DNA of 64,000 bases from Actinomycetota bacterium (GTDB lineage: Bacteria; Actinomycetota; Actinomycetes; Nanopelagicales; Nanopelagicaceae), in the NCBI GenBank assembly GCA_947371865.1, contig CANBRH010000002.1, positions 1-64,000 of the forward strand, written 5' to 3'. The notes below the pieces were generated by a model. The model ran no database searches. It saw only the letters and a program-made list of their open reading frames with translations, and had not been told where the DNA came from. How positions within the stretch are numbered: the stretch's first letter is position 1; each line of letters starts with the position of its first letter. This document shows, one piece after another, positions 44,723 through 52,386 of the stretch. A program made the translations under genes and the position numbers.

Positions 44723-45952
44723 ATGACACATCGCCATCGCCCTTGGGGATATCAGAGCTCACCCGAAGGGGTTGCCCCCGACTGGGAGCTTCATCCCGAT
44801 ACCCAAGCAATTAGAGCTGGCCTGGCTCGTTCTGGATTTGGTGAGACTGGAGAAGCGCTCTACCTCAGTAGTGGTTACACATATGAATCTGCTGAACAAG
44901 CGGTCCATTCCTTCACCGATGAGATTGATCATTTTGTTTATAGTCGTTTCGCTAATCCAACGGTTGCAATGTTTGAACAACGTCTTGCTGCCATCGAGGG
45001 CGCAGAATTATGCGTCGGTACCGGGTCAGGAATGTCAGCAATGTTTGCTGCCGTTGCGTGCCTGGTCGAAGCCGGCGATCACATCGTCGCATCGGCGGCA
45101 ATGTTTAGTTCGTGTTACGTAGTGCTCGCTGAGATTCTTCCCAAATGGGGCATCACCGTTGAATTTATTCGTGGAAACGATCCCGATGTTTGGGCAAAAG
45201 CACTCAGCAAGAAAACTAAAGTTGTTTTTCTAGAAACCCCCAGCAATCCCATGTTAGAAGTTGTCGATATTGCCATGGTCAGCGAACTCGCTCACGCAGC
45301 CGGAGCAACAGTTGTCGTTGATAACGTGATGGCATCTCCTATCCTGCAAAAGCCACTTCAACTTGGCGCCGATGTTGTTATGTATTCAGCAACCAAGCAC
45401 ATCGATGGCCAAGGTCGAGTATTAGGTGGCGCCATCCTAGGCAGCTTCGACTACATCCATGGTTACCTCAATCCATTCGTGCGTCATACCGGTCCAACTC
45501 TCAGCGCTTTTAACGCTTGGGTCCTAGTCAAATCACTCGAAACTCTTTCTATGCGCGTACATCGCATGAATGACAATGCCCAGTTGGTGGCCGAATTTCT
45601 CACGTCTCAAAGCAAGATCAAATCGGTTAATTACCCTGGGCTTCCAACGCATCCAGATTACGAAATTACCAAGCGCCAGATGATCGGCGGTGGCACCACC
45701 ATCAGTTTCGAATTCAACGGCGACATGGATGGGCTCTTCGCCGTGATGGACAAGTTAAAAGTCATTGATATCTCCAATAACTTGGGTGATAGCAAATCTC
45801 TTATAACTCACCCCGCTTCAACGACCCATCGTCGCTTAGATCCTGCGGTGCGGGCTGAACTTGGTATTAATGACTCAGTTGTTCGTTTGTCGGTTGGCCT
45901 TGAACACTCCACTGATTTAATTAAAGATTTAGAACAAGCGCTAGCCAACTAA
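44723..45952 (+). CDS. metZ: O-succinylhomoserine sulfhydrylase
   Basis: PLP enzyme of the Cys/Met metabolism family, likely forming homocysteine from an acylhomoserine and sulfide. From ATG 44723 the product has 409 residues. Motifs: YLSSGYTYESAEQA and YSRFANPTVAMFEQRLA near the N-terminus, ALEG-type IEGAELCVGTGSGMSA, VVVDNVMASPI (Asp to the pyridine N), YSATKHIDGQGRVLGG with the Schiff-base Lys, and a C-terminal RLSVGLEHSTDLIKDLEQAL. Which acyl group (succinyl or acetyl) is used cannot be told. Ends 12 bp inside the convergent ctaB. Confidence 0.92.
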   Translation: MTHRHRPWGYQSSPEGVAPDWELHPDTQAIRAGLARSGFGETGEALYLSSGYTYESAEQAVHSFTDEIDHFVYSRFANPTVAMFEQRLAAIEGAELCVGTGSGMSAMFAAVACLVEAGDHIVASAAMFSSCYVVLAEILPKWGITVEFIRGNDPDVWAKALSKKTKVVFLETPSNPMLEVVDIAMVSELAHAAGATVVVDNVMASPILQKPLQLGADVVMYSATKHIDGQGRVLGGAILGSFDYIHGYLNPFVRHTGPTLSAFNAWVLVKSLETLSMRVHRMNDNAQLVAEFLTSQSKIKSVNYPGLPTHPDYEITKRQMIGGGTTISFEFNGDMDGLFAVMDKLKVIDISNNLGDSKSLITHPASTTHRRLDPAVRAELGINDSVVRLSVGLEHSTDLIKDLEQALAN

Positions 45953-46807
45953 AACGCCTACTACAAGTAGCAATGAATAAATACTGAGGTAGGTAATAGA
46001 CCACTGAAAAAGTTTTGCTGCTGATTTGTCTGAATCCGGGCCGTCGATTTTGACGAGTTGGATTCCAAAGCCAAGTGCAAGCGCTATGGAAATCACCCAA
46101 GTCCACACAGGCATGTGCGCACTCCATAAGACCGCTAGCGAGGTAATAATCATGCCCGTGGTGTGGAACCACATCTGCTTTTGCACAGATTTCATGGAAG
46201 CAACCACAGGTAACATCGGAATCCCTGCCGCGGCATAGTCATCGCGGTACTTAATAGCCAATGCCCAGAAGTGTGGCGGGGTCCAGAAGAAAATGAGGAA
46301 GAAAAAGAGCCACGCGGTTAATGAAAGTGAGTTAGTAATCGCAGCCCAACCAATGAGTACTGGCAAACAACCAGCAATACCACCCCAGACAATATTTTGA
46401 GAGGTCCGGCGCTTGAGCCCCATCGTGTAACCGAATACATAAAATGCTATCGCTACTGCAGTACAAATAGTGGCAAGAGTTGTGGTCCAGATTAAAAATA
46501 TTGCCAGCGAAAGTACCGTGATGATTGCTGCGAAAATGTGCGCAGCACGGATGGAGACTTCATCTTTAACAAGAGGTCGGTTATTGGTTCGGCCCATAAG
46601 TCGATCCGATTCGACTTCAATAATCATGTTGTAGGCATTGGCTGCCCCAGCAGCGAGAGTTCCACCAATAAGAGTGGCAATCGTGACTCCGATGGGGGGT
46701 ACGCCTTTTGCCGCCAGAAAGAGTGCGGGAAGAGTTGTAACAAGAAGGAGTTCAACAACTCGCAACTTCATTAACGCCAAATATGGCGCCATAACCCGCT
46801 TCATCAC
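45941..46807 (-). CDS. ctaB: Protoheme IX farnesyltransferase (heme O synthase)
   Basis: UbiA-superfamily enzyme farnesylating heme B to heme O for terminal oxidases. 288 residues, about nine helices. First polar motif NAYNMIIEVESDRLMGRTNNRP: the usual first Asp of N-x3-D-x3-D is Glu here. The second loop carries FWTPPHFWALAIKYRDDYAAAGIPMLP, a strong CtaB/CyoE hallmark. Start GTG 46807 sits 6 nt after a TACGCT box; ATG 46804 is an alternative. It serves the oxidase at the right end of the window. Heme A synthase is not seen here. Confidence 0.94.
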   Translation of the reverse strand: MMKRVMAPYLALMKLRVVELLLVTTLPALFLAAKGVPPIGVTIATLIGGTLAAGAANAYNMIIEVESDRLMGRTNNRPLVKDEVSIRAAHIFAAIITVLSLAIFLIWTTTLATICTAVAIAFYVFGYTMGLKRRTSQNIVWGGIAGCLPVLIGWAAITNSLSLTAWLFFFLIFFWTPPHFWALAIKYRDDYAAAGIPMLPVVASMKSVQKQMWFHTTGMIITSLAVLWSAHMPVWTWVISIALALGFGIQLVKIDGPDSDKSAAKLFQWSITYLSIYSLLLVVGVLVG

Positions 46808-46813
46808 CGCGAC

Positions 46814-46819
46814 AGCGTA
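46814..46819 (-). promoter_or_regulatory. -10 box TACGCT, leaderless promoter of ctaB
   Basis: Minus strand TACGCT, 6 nt, then GTG 46807. Located in the 33-bp gap after the dac gene. Confidence 0.5.
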
Positions 46820-46840
46820 CTCGGCAATGGGTGGGCAGGG

Positions 46841-47959
46841 CTAAGCGGCAGTTTTCGGCTTGGCAATGGTGGCGAGCATCTTGTCGATGGTCTCCCGAGC
46901 CAATTGCCTGGAATATTCGGTCTGCTTTACGTGGTCGGCAATCACCGTAAATACGTATTGATTCGCGCCTACGGTTACGTAACCAGCCAGGCTAACCGTC
47001 CCGTTGATCCAGCCAGTCTTTGCCTTTACCAATCCAACCGCGGACGGCGCATCCGTCACGAATCGAGTTTTCAGAGTTCCGGTCTTTCCAGCTAGTGGCA
47101 GACCATCATAAATAACCTGGTATTCGGGGTTCTTCTTAATCGCAATCAGGAGCTCCGCCACAGTTCGGGCAGAGATTCGAGTCTCCTTCGACAACCCATT
47201 CCCGTCCTTGATTACTAAACCTTTGGTTTCAACGCCAAGGGTTCCGAGGGTTTCTTCAAAGGCAAGTTGTACTCCTTGGACATCTGCCACGTAGCCCAGT
47301 TTGCGCGCAGCCAAGTGAGCCAGACGATCAGCCAAAACGTTATCGCTCCAGAGCAGAGTGAATTTAACAATCTCGCTTAAGGGTGGCGAAGCTATTTCAG
47401 CGATCTTCTCGGACATCAATGTGTTAGCGACATTATTAGAAGGAAGCGCCACAAAATTCAATTTTAATTTAGGGAAATACTTTTCCAGAATTAATAGGTC
47501 TTTTCCGTAAACTCCAGAATATTCGATGGTGAAGTTACGAATTCCAGGATGGGCCGCACTGAGAGCGTTGATCAGCTCGGGTGAAAAAGCGCGATGATAT
47601 TTCTTGGCTTCAAAGGGGCTGGCCGTAAGCCAGGGATCGCTCTCGCCCAGTAATAAATAAGTATCGGGCTTAGTGGATTGATAAAGAGAGGTGTGAAAAA
47701 CCTTGTCGATACCTAAATTATGAATCGCCGTTGCCATCGAAACTAATTTAAGTACCGAGGCTGGCGCTCGAAGTGCATCCGGTTTGTAAGAAAAAAGCGT
47801 TTGATCTGTTGCTGGGTCGATGACAATTATTCCAGGGTGGGCAAGCAAAGGTGAGTCTGCAAATTTAATAAAGGATGTAGGTAGAGATGATGAGTTGGCA
47901 GGCAGAATCGTAGAGACGCTCAGCGCAATCGCTGTTGCCAGAATTAAAGATCTGCGCAC
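46841..47959 (-). CDS. dacB: D-alanyl-D-alanine carboxypeptidase/endopeptidase (PBP4 family)
   Basis: S13-type penicillin-binding protein that trims or cleaves peptidoglycan stem peptides. From GTG 47957-47959 it has 372 residues with a signal peptide (RRSLILATAIALSVSTILPANSSS); the frame is open to 48076, but that part lies inside the EamA gene. Active-site motifs: APASVLKL (SxxK), SDNVLADRLA (SxN) and AGKTGTLK (KTG). The usual large domain insert between SxxK and SxN is present in shortened form. 2 nt after the EamA stop, with the AAAGAG ribosome site inside that gene's end. Confidence 0.92.
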   Translation of the reverse strand: MRRSLILATAIALSVSTILPANSSSLPTSFIKFADSPLLAHPGIIVIDPATDQTLFSYKPDALRAPASVLKLVSMATAIHNLGIDKVFHTSLYQSTKPDTYLLLGESDPWLTASPFEAKKYHRAFSPELINALSAAHPGIRNFTIEYSGVYGKDLLILEKYFPKLKLNFVALPSNNVANTLMSEKIAEIASPPLSEIVKFTLLWSDNVLADRLAHLAARKLGYVADVQGVQLAFEETLGTLGVETKGLVIKDGNGLSKETRISARTVAELLIAIKKNPEYQVIYDGLPLAGKTGTLKTRFVTDAPSAVGLVKAKTGWINGTVSLAGYVTVGANQYVFTVIADHVKQTEYSRQLARETIDKMLATIAKPKTAA

Positions 47960-47961
47960 TT

Positions 47962-48852
47962 TTACAATTTCTCTTTCTTTAGTCGAAGCCTGCCTTGCGA
48001 AGTTGCTGCACCAATTATGACTAAGGCGCCACCCACTGGTTGGTTCCAGGTAATGGACTCGCCCAAGAATATCCAACCTACAAAGACGGCCACGACAGGT
48101 GTCAAGTAGGTGACAGTACTGGCAATCGAACTTCCCGCCGAAGCAATGATCGAAAAGTTCCAGATGTAGGCAAACCCCGTTCCGAATATTCCGAGCGCCA
48201 ACATGGCCAAAATGGGACCAAGGCGATAACTATCCTTTGAGATGCCGTTACATAAATAGAGTGGAAGCAGGGTGATCGCCGCACACGTTATTTGAGCCGC
48301 CGCCAAACTTTCAGAGCGCATCCCCAGCGGAATCACATATTTGCGCGTGAACGGAAAAGAAATTCCGTAACAGCTCACAGCTACAAGTAACGCGATAATC
48401 CCTATCCCAGAATTGTGGCCAATCCCCCGCCAAATCCCCAAGACTGTTACTACCCCGAAGGCACCCAAGGCCAACCCCAGTAGTTGCTCGGCTTTCGGTT
48501 TCTCCTCTCGAAAAGCAATGAGAATCACGATCAACGTCGCCAGCGGAGTGGCGGCATTAATGATGCCGGCCAAAACCGTGGTGACGCGAACTTCGGCATA
48601 AGCAAAGAGAATGCCCGGAAAGACGTTAAGTAACAAGGAAACGATCCAGAGTTTGAACCAGGTGCTGCGTTCACGAGGCAACTGAATTCCCCGAGACTTC
48701 GCAACGATCAAGAGCGTCGCAGCCCCTAACGCTGATCGACCGAAAGCGACGCCAAAGGGGGTGAGAAATTCCAATCCCAATTTAATAAATATGAATGAGC
48801 AACCCCAGACAAAGCCAAGTGCGAGATAAGGAGGAAGCCAAGATTTTCGCAT
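47962..48852 (-). CDS. EamA-family (DMT) membrane transporter
   Basis: 296 residues with ten hydrophobic segments in two EamA repeats. Repeat 1 starts LPPYLALGFVWGCSFIFIKLGLEF and contains VRVTTVLAGIINAATPLATLI; repeat 2 starts GIGIIALLVAVSCYGISFPF and ends with STVTYLTPVVAVFVGWIFLGESI, the conserved helix-9 segment. Substrate unknown; drug, metabolite or amino acid export is typical. ATG 48850-48852 is preceded by GAGGGAG (Shine-Dalgarno). Upstream partner of the dac gene in one transcript. Confidence 0.9.
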   Translation of the reverse strand: MRKSWLPPYLALGFVWGCSFIFIKLGLEFLTPFGVAFGRSALGAATLLIVAKSRGIQLPRERSTWFKLWIVSLLLNVFPGILFAYAEVRVTTVLAGIINAATPLATLIVILIAFREEKPKAEQLLGLALGAFGVVTVLGIWRGIGHNSGIGIIALLVAVSCYGISFPFTRKYVIPLGMRSESLAAAQITCAAITLLPLYLCNGISKDSYRLGPILAMLALGIFGTGFAYIWNFSIIASAGSSIASTVTYLTPVVAVFVGWIFLGESITWNQPVGGALVIIGAATSQGRLRLKKEKL

Positions 48853-48867
48853 CTACTTCTCTCCCTC

Positions 48868-48873
48868 TACAGT
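48868..48873 (+). promoter_or_regulatory. -10 box TACAGT, leaderless promoter of the TrmH-like gene
   Basis: TACAGT, 7 nt, then ATG 48881. It argues against the GTG at 48872 as the start. Confidence 0.5.
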
Positions 48874-48880
48874 GGCGCCT

Positions 48881-49555
48881 ATGTCCGAACAATCTAGCCA
48901 ACAACCAGTCGGGAAAGTGGAAATTGGACCTGGTGAATTCTATCCCGTGGTCGGTGTCGGTCCTATGCCGCTTCCGTGGCCAAGTGAGGATTACTTTGAT
49001 CCAGAATTGCTCGAACAAGGCGATCGTCGCAATGTGTTGGACCACTACCGTTATTGGAAAGTTGAAGCGATAGTTGCAGACCTAGACACAAAGCGCCATC
49101 CGCTTCAGATTGCAATTGAAAATTGGCAGCATGACTTAAATATCGGATCCATCGTTCGCACCGCAAACGCTTTCAATGTCAGCGCAGTTCATATTGTCGG
49201 CAAGCGGGACTGGAATCGTCGCGGCGCAATGGTCACGGATAAATATCTACGAGTTATTCATCACCCAACGATTGCTGATTTCAAAAATTGGTGTGACGAG
49301 AATCAGATACCGATTATTGGTATTGATAACCTGCCGGTATCTACTCAACTTGAATCAGCGACACTTCCGGAAACATGCGTGCTCTTCTTTGGTCAAGAGG
49401 GTGCAGGAATGTCCGATGAAGCGGTATCAATCTGCTCGCAAGTATTAGCGATTCAACAGTATGGATCAACTAGATCAATGAATGCATCTGCCGCGGGCGC
49501 AATAGCAATGTATGCCTGGGCGATGCAGCACCTTAACGTTCGTCGAACAAACTAG
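48881..49555 (+). CDS. TrmH/SpoU-family RNA 2'-O-methyltransferase
   Basis: SAM-dependent knotted methyltransferase acting on tRNA or rRNA. 224 residues from ATG 48881. The SpoU core is present: motif 1 NIGSIVRTANAF (Asn and Arg), motif 2 FFGQEGAGMSDEAV (Glu), motif 3 IQQYGSTRSMNASAAGAIAMYAW (Ser-x-Asn). The N-terminal 70 residues (IGPGEFYPVVGVGPMPLPWPSEDYFD) are specific to an actinobacterial subgroup and not the usual RNA-binding L30e-like domain. Target nucleotide unknown. Overlaps the TPR gene's end by 23 bp. Confidence 0.9.
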   Translation: MSEQSSQQPVGKVEIGPGEFYPVVGVGPMPLPWPSEDYFDPELLEQGDRRNVLDHYRYWKVEAIVADLDTKRHPLQIAIENWQHDLNIGSIVRTANAFNVSAVHIVGKRDWNRRGAMVTDKYLRVIHHPTIADFKNWCDENQIPIIGIDNLPVSTQLESATLPETCVLFFGQEGAGMSDEAVSICSQVLAIQQYGSTRSMNASAAGAIAMYAWAMQHLNVRRTN

Positions 49556-50495
49556 GTTCAACCCACTGATCTTCAATAATTTCTGAGACTGCAAGTAATC
49601 GTCGTTCGATCTCAAGTGCATCCTCTTCGCGATCCAATGCACGTAGCGCAGAGGCCATCCGGCGTTCGACTTCAAGAATGAATTCGAAATCGCGTGGATC
49701 TGAATCGGTTGCATCTTCTAGAACGCGTTCTAGAGTAAGTAAACCTAAATCAGCTTGACCGATGAGAATCTGGGCTTTACCTAGTTCGAGTAATGAATAA
49801 GTTTCGCGGCGATGATCGTGAGCGGTTACGAAAACATCCAGTGACTTTTGAGCCGCAGCCAAAGCTGCATCCCCGTCGCCAATTTCGACAAGGCAATGTG
49901 CAATCTTCTGATCGCACCTGGCAACGTTGATAACTTCCTTGAGATTCTTAAAAAGGGTGCGAGCTTCACGGAAGGCGGCTAGAGCTTCTTCGAATTGGCC
50001 TAATTCACGACGGGCACAACCAATTAAATGAAGATCATTTGCGGCGCCGCTGTCATTGCCATCTACTAGATGCTCTTGAACGCAATCAGTCATGCAGTCA
50101 ACAGTCTTTTGAAACTCCTTCGAACCAAACCACCATTCACCCAAGGTGCAGGCTAAATCGATCGCCAATGGAGATTTAGATTCGCGAAGAAGTTCGACGG
50201 CCTTACTCATGGCGGTGGCTGCCTCGGGCATGCGTTTCAATTGATTGAGGTTGTACCCGATTGCCGAATATGCCTGGGCTAAGCCATCTGCTGGAACTAC
50301 TGGACCAAGTTCGGAGTAAATATCACGAGCGGTTTCGGCAAGCGCCAGAGCTTCGTCATATTGGCCGCGCGCGTAAATGCGAGCGCTAAGTTCGTAATAT
50401 GTATTTGCGCGTTCTAGACCTTCGACCTCAGGAATTCGTTCCCACAGCATTTCCTCAGTAACGATCTCGTCTTGATTTTCGTCATCTTCGCTCAA
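49533..50495 (-). CDS. Tetratricopeptide-repeat protein
   Basis: 320 residues made of about seven TPR-like helical pairs (for example LERANTYYELSARIYARGQYDEALALAETARDIY and the matching AEAATAMSKAVELLRES). An acidic tip (SEDDENQDEIVTEEML) starts the protein and no catalytic motif is seen. Cytoplasmic scaffold or adaptor; partner unknown. Start TTG 50493-50495 with an AAGGAG Shine-Dalgarno. A 12-bp palindrome lies 13 nt upstream. Ends inside the RNA methyltransferase gene. Conserved in actinobacteria as far as I remember, without a named function. Confidence 0.8.
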   Translation of the reverse strand: MSEDDENQDEIVTEEMLWERIPEVEGLERANTYYELSARIYARGQYDEALALAETARDIYSELGPVVPADGLAQAYSAIGYNLNQLKRMPEAATAMSKAVELLRESKSPLAIDLACTLGEWWFGSKEFQKTVDCMTDCVQEHLVDGNDSGAANDLHLIGCARRELGQFEEALAAFREARTLFKNLKEVINVARCDQKIAHCLVEIGDGDAALAAAQKSLDVFVTAHDHRRETYSLLELGKAQILIGQADLGLLTLERVLEDATDSDPRDFEFILEVERRMASALRALDREEDALEIERRLLAVSEIIEDQWVEPSLFDER

Positions 50496-50507
50496 GGTGA
50501 CTCCTTA

Positions 50508-50519
50508 AGTGCTAGCACT
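50508..50519. promoter_or_regulatory. Perfect 12-bp palindrome AGTGCTAGCACT, copy 1
   Basis: Located between the divergent TPR and NodB-like genes, 13 nt upstream of the TPR start codon. On the minus strand it reads AGTGCTAGCACTTAAGGAG and runs into the Shine-Dalgarno. The same palindrome occurs at 59758. Confidence 0.5.
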
Positions 50520-50578
50520 GCGCGTACTGAGAACACTAGCAATAAGGGCGCGATTGGGGCGGCGCCACCCAGCGGAAG

Positions 50579-50584
50579 TATTCT
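50579..50584 (+). promoter_or_regulatory. -10 box TATTCT, leaderless promoter
   Basis: TATTCT, 6 nt, then GTG 50591 of the NodB-like gene. No Shine-Dalgarno between. Confidence 0.55.
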
Positions 50585-50590
50585 TAGCCA

Positions 50591-51280
50591 GTGAGCCTAA
50601 ACCGTAGACAATTCATTCAGGCGGGGGCAATTGCCGCAACCGCAACTTTTTTAGATCCAGCAATGGCGTCAGTTCCCAAACCGGACATTACCCATGGCCC
50701 GCGCACTAAGGCGGAAGTTGCCCTAACTTTTCACGGAGCCGGCTCCAGTTCCATCGCAGATTCACTTTTGCAGATCTTTCGCAGCACCAAAACACCTGTT
50801 TCAATTTTCGCAGTCGGAACTTGGTTGATTTCAAATCCGAATTACGCAAAAACAATTTTGGCAGATGGTCACGATCTAGGTAATCACACCCTGCATCACT
50901 ATGCGATGAAAACTTTGACTGCCAAGCAAGTTGATTCTGAAATTGCTGGCTGCGCTGCTGAACTCAAAAAACTAATTGGCAATCACGGCTCTTGGTTTCG
51001 CGCATCCGGGACTCAACACACAACTGCTTTGATTCGTAAGAGTGCGCTCAAATACGGATACAACCAGAGCATCTCCTATGAAGTTGATTCGATGGATTAC
51101 ACAGACCCCAGCAAAACCGCGATTATCAATAACGTCATGAACTCCGTGCAAAACGGCAGCATTATAAGTTTGCATTTTGGACACAAAAATACAATCACAG
51201 CGCTTCCTACTCTCTTAGAGAAGTTGCACGCCAAAGGTTTCACACCAGTAACTCTCACCACTATGTTGGGGAAGATTTGA
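50591..51280 (+). CDS. Tat-exported NodB-fold protein (polysaccharide deacetylase family)
   Basis: 229 residues. N-terminus NRRQFIQAGAIAATATF is a twin-arginine signal. The NodB core follows: VALTFHGAGSS near 43-53, AVGTWLISNPNYAKTI, GHDLGNHTLHH with His99 and His103 (the HxxxH metal pair), and HTTALIRKSALKYGY. The canonical TFDDGP at the first motif is TFHGAG here, so both acidic residues (base and metal ligand) are missing. The rest of the fold seems intact. It may still be a metal-binding hydrolase of another chemistry or a binding protein. Overlaps the next gene's ATG by one base. Confidence 0.85.
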   Translation: MSLNRRQFIQAGAIAATATFLDPAMASVPKPDITHGPRTKAEVALTFHGAGSSSIADSLLQIFRSTKTPVSIFAVGTWLISNPNYAKTILADGHDLGNHTLHHYAMKTLTAKQVDSEIAGCAAELKKLIGNHGSWFRASGTQHTTALIRKSALKYGYNQSISYEVDSMDYTDPSKTAIINNVMNSVQNGSIISLHFGHKNTITALPTLLEKLHAKGFTPVTLTTMLGKI

Positions 51281-52386
51281 TGCGTAAGTTTCTTGGACTC
51301 GTAATTCTTGCTGCCACAACGCTTTTCCTCCCCGCTTCAGCTTCAACACCGCTCGCCGGAATGCCACCGGTGCTCGATCAGAACGATATCTACGCTGCTG
51401 ATCGCGCCAACCAACTTTCAGATGTAGTAAAAAATATGCCCGAGCGCGTCTACGTCCCGAATCACACCTCCAATACCGTTTCGGTCATCGATCCAAAAAC
51501 CTTCAAAGTCGTGAAGACCTTTAAGACCGCCAAAGGCCCCCAACATGTTGTCCCCTCCTGGGACTTAAAGACCCTCTGGGTCAATAACAATGAAGGCAAT
51601 TACCTGACCCCTATTAACCCTGCGACGGTCACAATCGGCAAGCCGGTCTACGTCCATGACCCCTATAACCTTTACTTCACGCCCAATGGGAAATATGCAG
51701 TTGTTATGGCCGAGGCTGACCAACAGATTGTCTTCCGCGACCCCCACACGATGGCAATAAAGAAGGTAGTAAAAGTCCCGTGCCCTGGCGTCAATCACGC
51801 CGACTGGACCAAAGATGGCAATTTCTTTATGGCTAGCTGCGAGTTCAACGGTGAGATGCTCTGGCTGAACACCAGCAAAATGGCATTGGTGAAGACCGCC
51901 AAGTTGCCGCACACCTACGTTAAAAATCCAATGCCGCAGGATGTGAAGATCTCCCCCGATGGCAGCACTTTCTATATTGCCGACATGATGTCCAACGGAG
52001 TTTGGATGATGAAGGCTAATAACTTTGGCCACTTCACGCTCATCAAGACTGGACAGGAAGCGCACGGAATTTATGTCACGCGCGATTCAAAGACTGCCCT
52101 CATTACTAACCGTGGCGAAGGAAGTGTCTCGGTGTTGCGCTTCTCAGATAACAAAATTATCGCCAAATGGAAAATTCCTGGCGGTGGCAGCCCCGATATG
52201 GGTGGCATCTCTGCAGATGGCACGCAATTCTGGGTCTCTGGTCGATACGACAATGTTGTTTATGTCTTTGATATTGTGCACGGAAAATTTCTCACTAAAA
52301 TTAAAGTTGGCAAAGAGCCGCACGGCTTAGCAATCTATCCACAGCCGGGTCGTTACTCACTTGGACATACAGGGGTATTTAGATAA
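51280..52386 (+). CDS. Secreted YVTN-type beta-propeller protein
   Basis: 368 residues from ATG 51280 (TGATG coupling with the NodB gene). Signal peptide MRKFLGLVILAATTLFLPASAS. Seven-bladed-propeller-like repeats follow: YVPNHTSNTVSVIDPKTFKV (first blade, the YVTN signature), LWVNNNEGNYLTPINPAT, AVVMAEADQQIVFRDPHT, FMASCEFNGEMLWLNT, TFYIADMMSNGVWMM, ALITNRGEGSVSVLRF, FWVSGRYDNVVYVFD. Two cysteines (CPGVNHADW and SCEFNG) could form a disulfide. Extracellular, ligand unknown. It sits between a NodB-like protein and a lysyltransferase-like membrane protein, all coupled. Confidence 0.87.
   Translation: MRKFLGLVILAATTLFLPASASTPLAGMPPVLDQNDIYAADRANQLSDVVKNMPERVYVPNHTSNTVSVIDPKTFKVVKTFKTAKGPQHVVPSWDLKTLWVNNNEGNYLTPINPATVTIGKPVYVHDPYNLYFTPNGKYAVVMAEADQQIVFRDPHTMAIKKVVKVPCPGVNHADWTKDGNFFMASCEFNGEMLWLNTSKMALVKTAKLPHTYVKNPMPQDVKISPDGSTFYIADMMSNGVWMMKANNFGHFTLIKTGQEAHGIYVTRDSKTALITNRGEGSVSVLRFSDNKIIAKWKIPGGGSPDMGGISADGTQFWVSGRYDNVVYVFDIVHGKFLTKIKVGKEPHGLAIYPQPGRYSLGHTGVFR

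Noticed and set aside
47960..48076. N-terminal extension of the PBP4-type gene
   Set aside because: Lies inside the EamA coding end and precedes a clear signal peptide starting at 47959.
50508..50519. CIRCE (HrcA) element
   Set aside because: The half-site resembles CIRCE, but there is no 9-bp spacer and no chaperone gene nearby; reported as an unknown palindrome instead.
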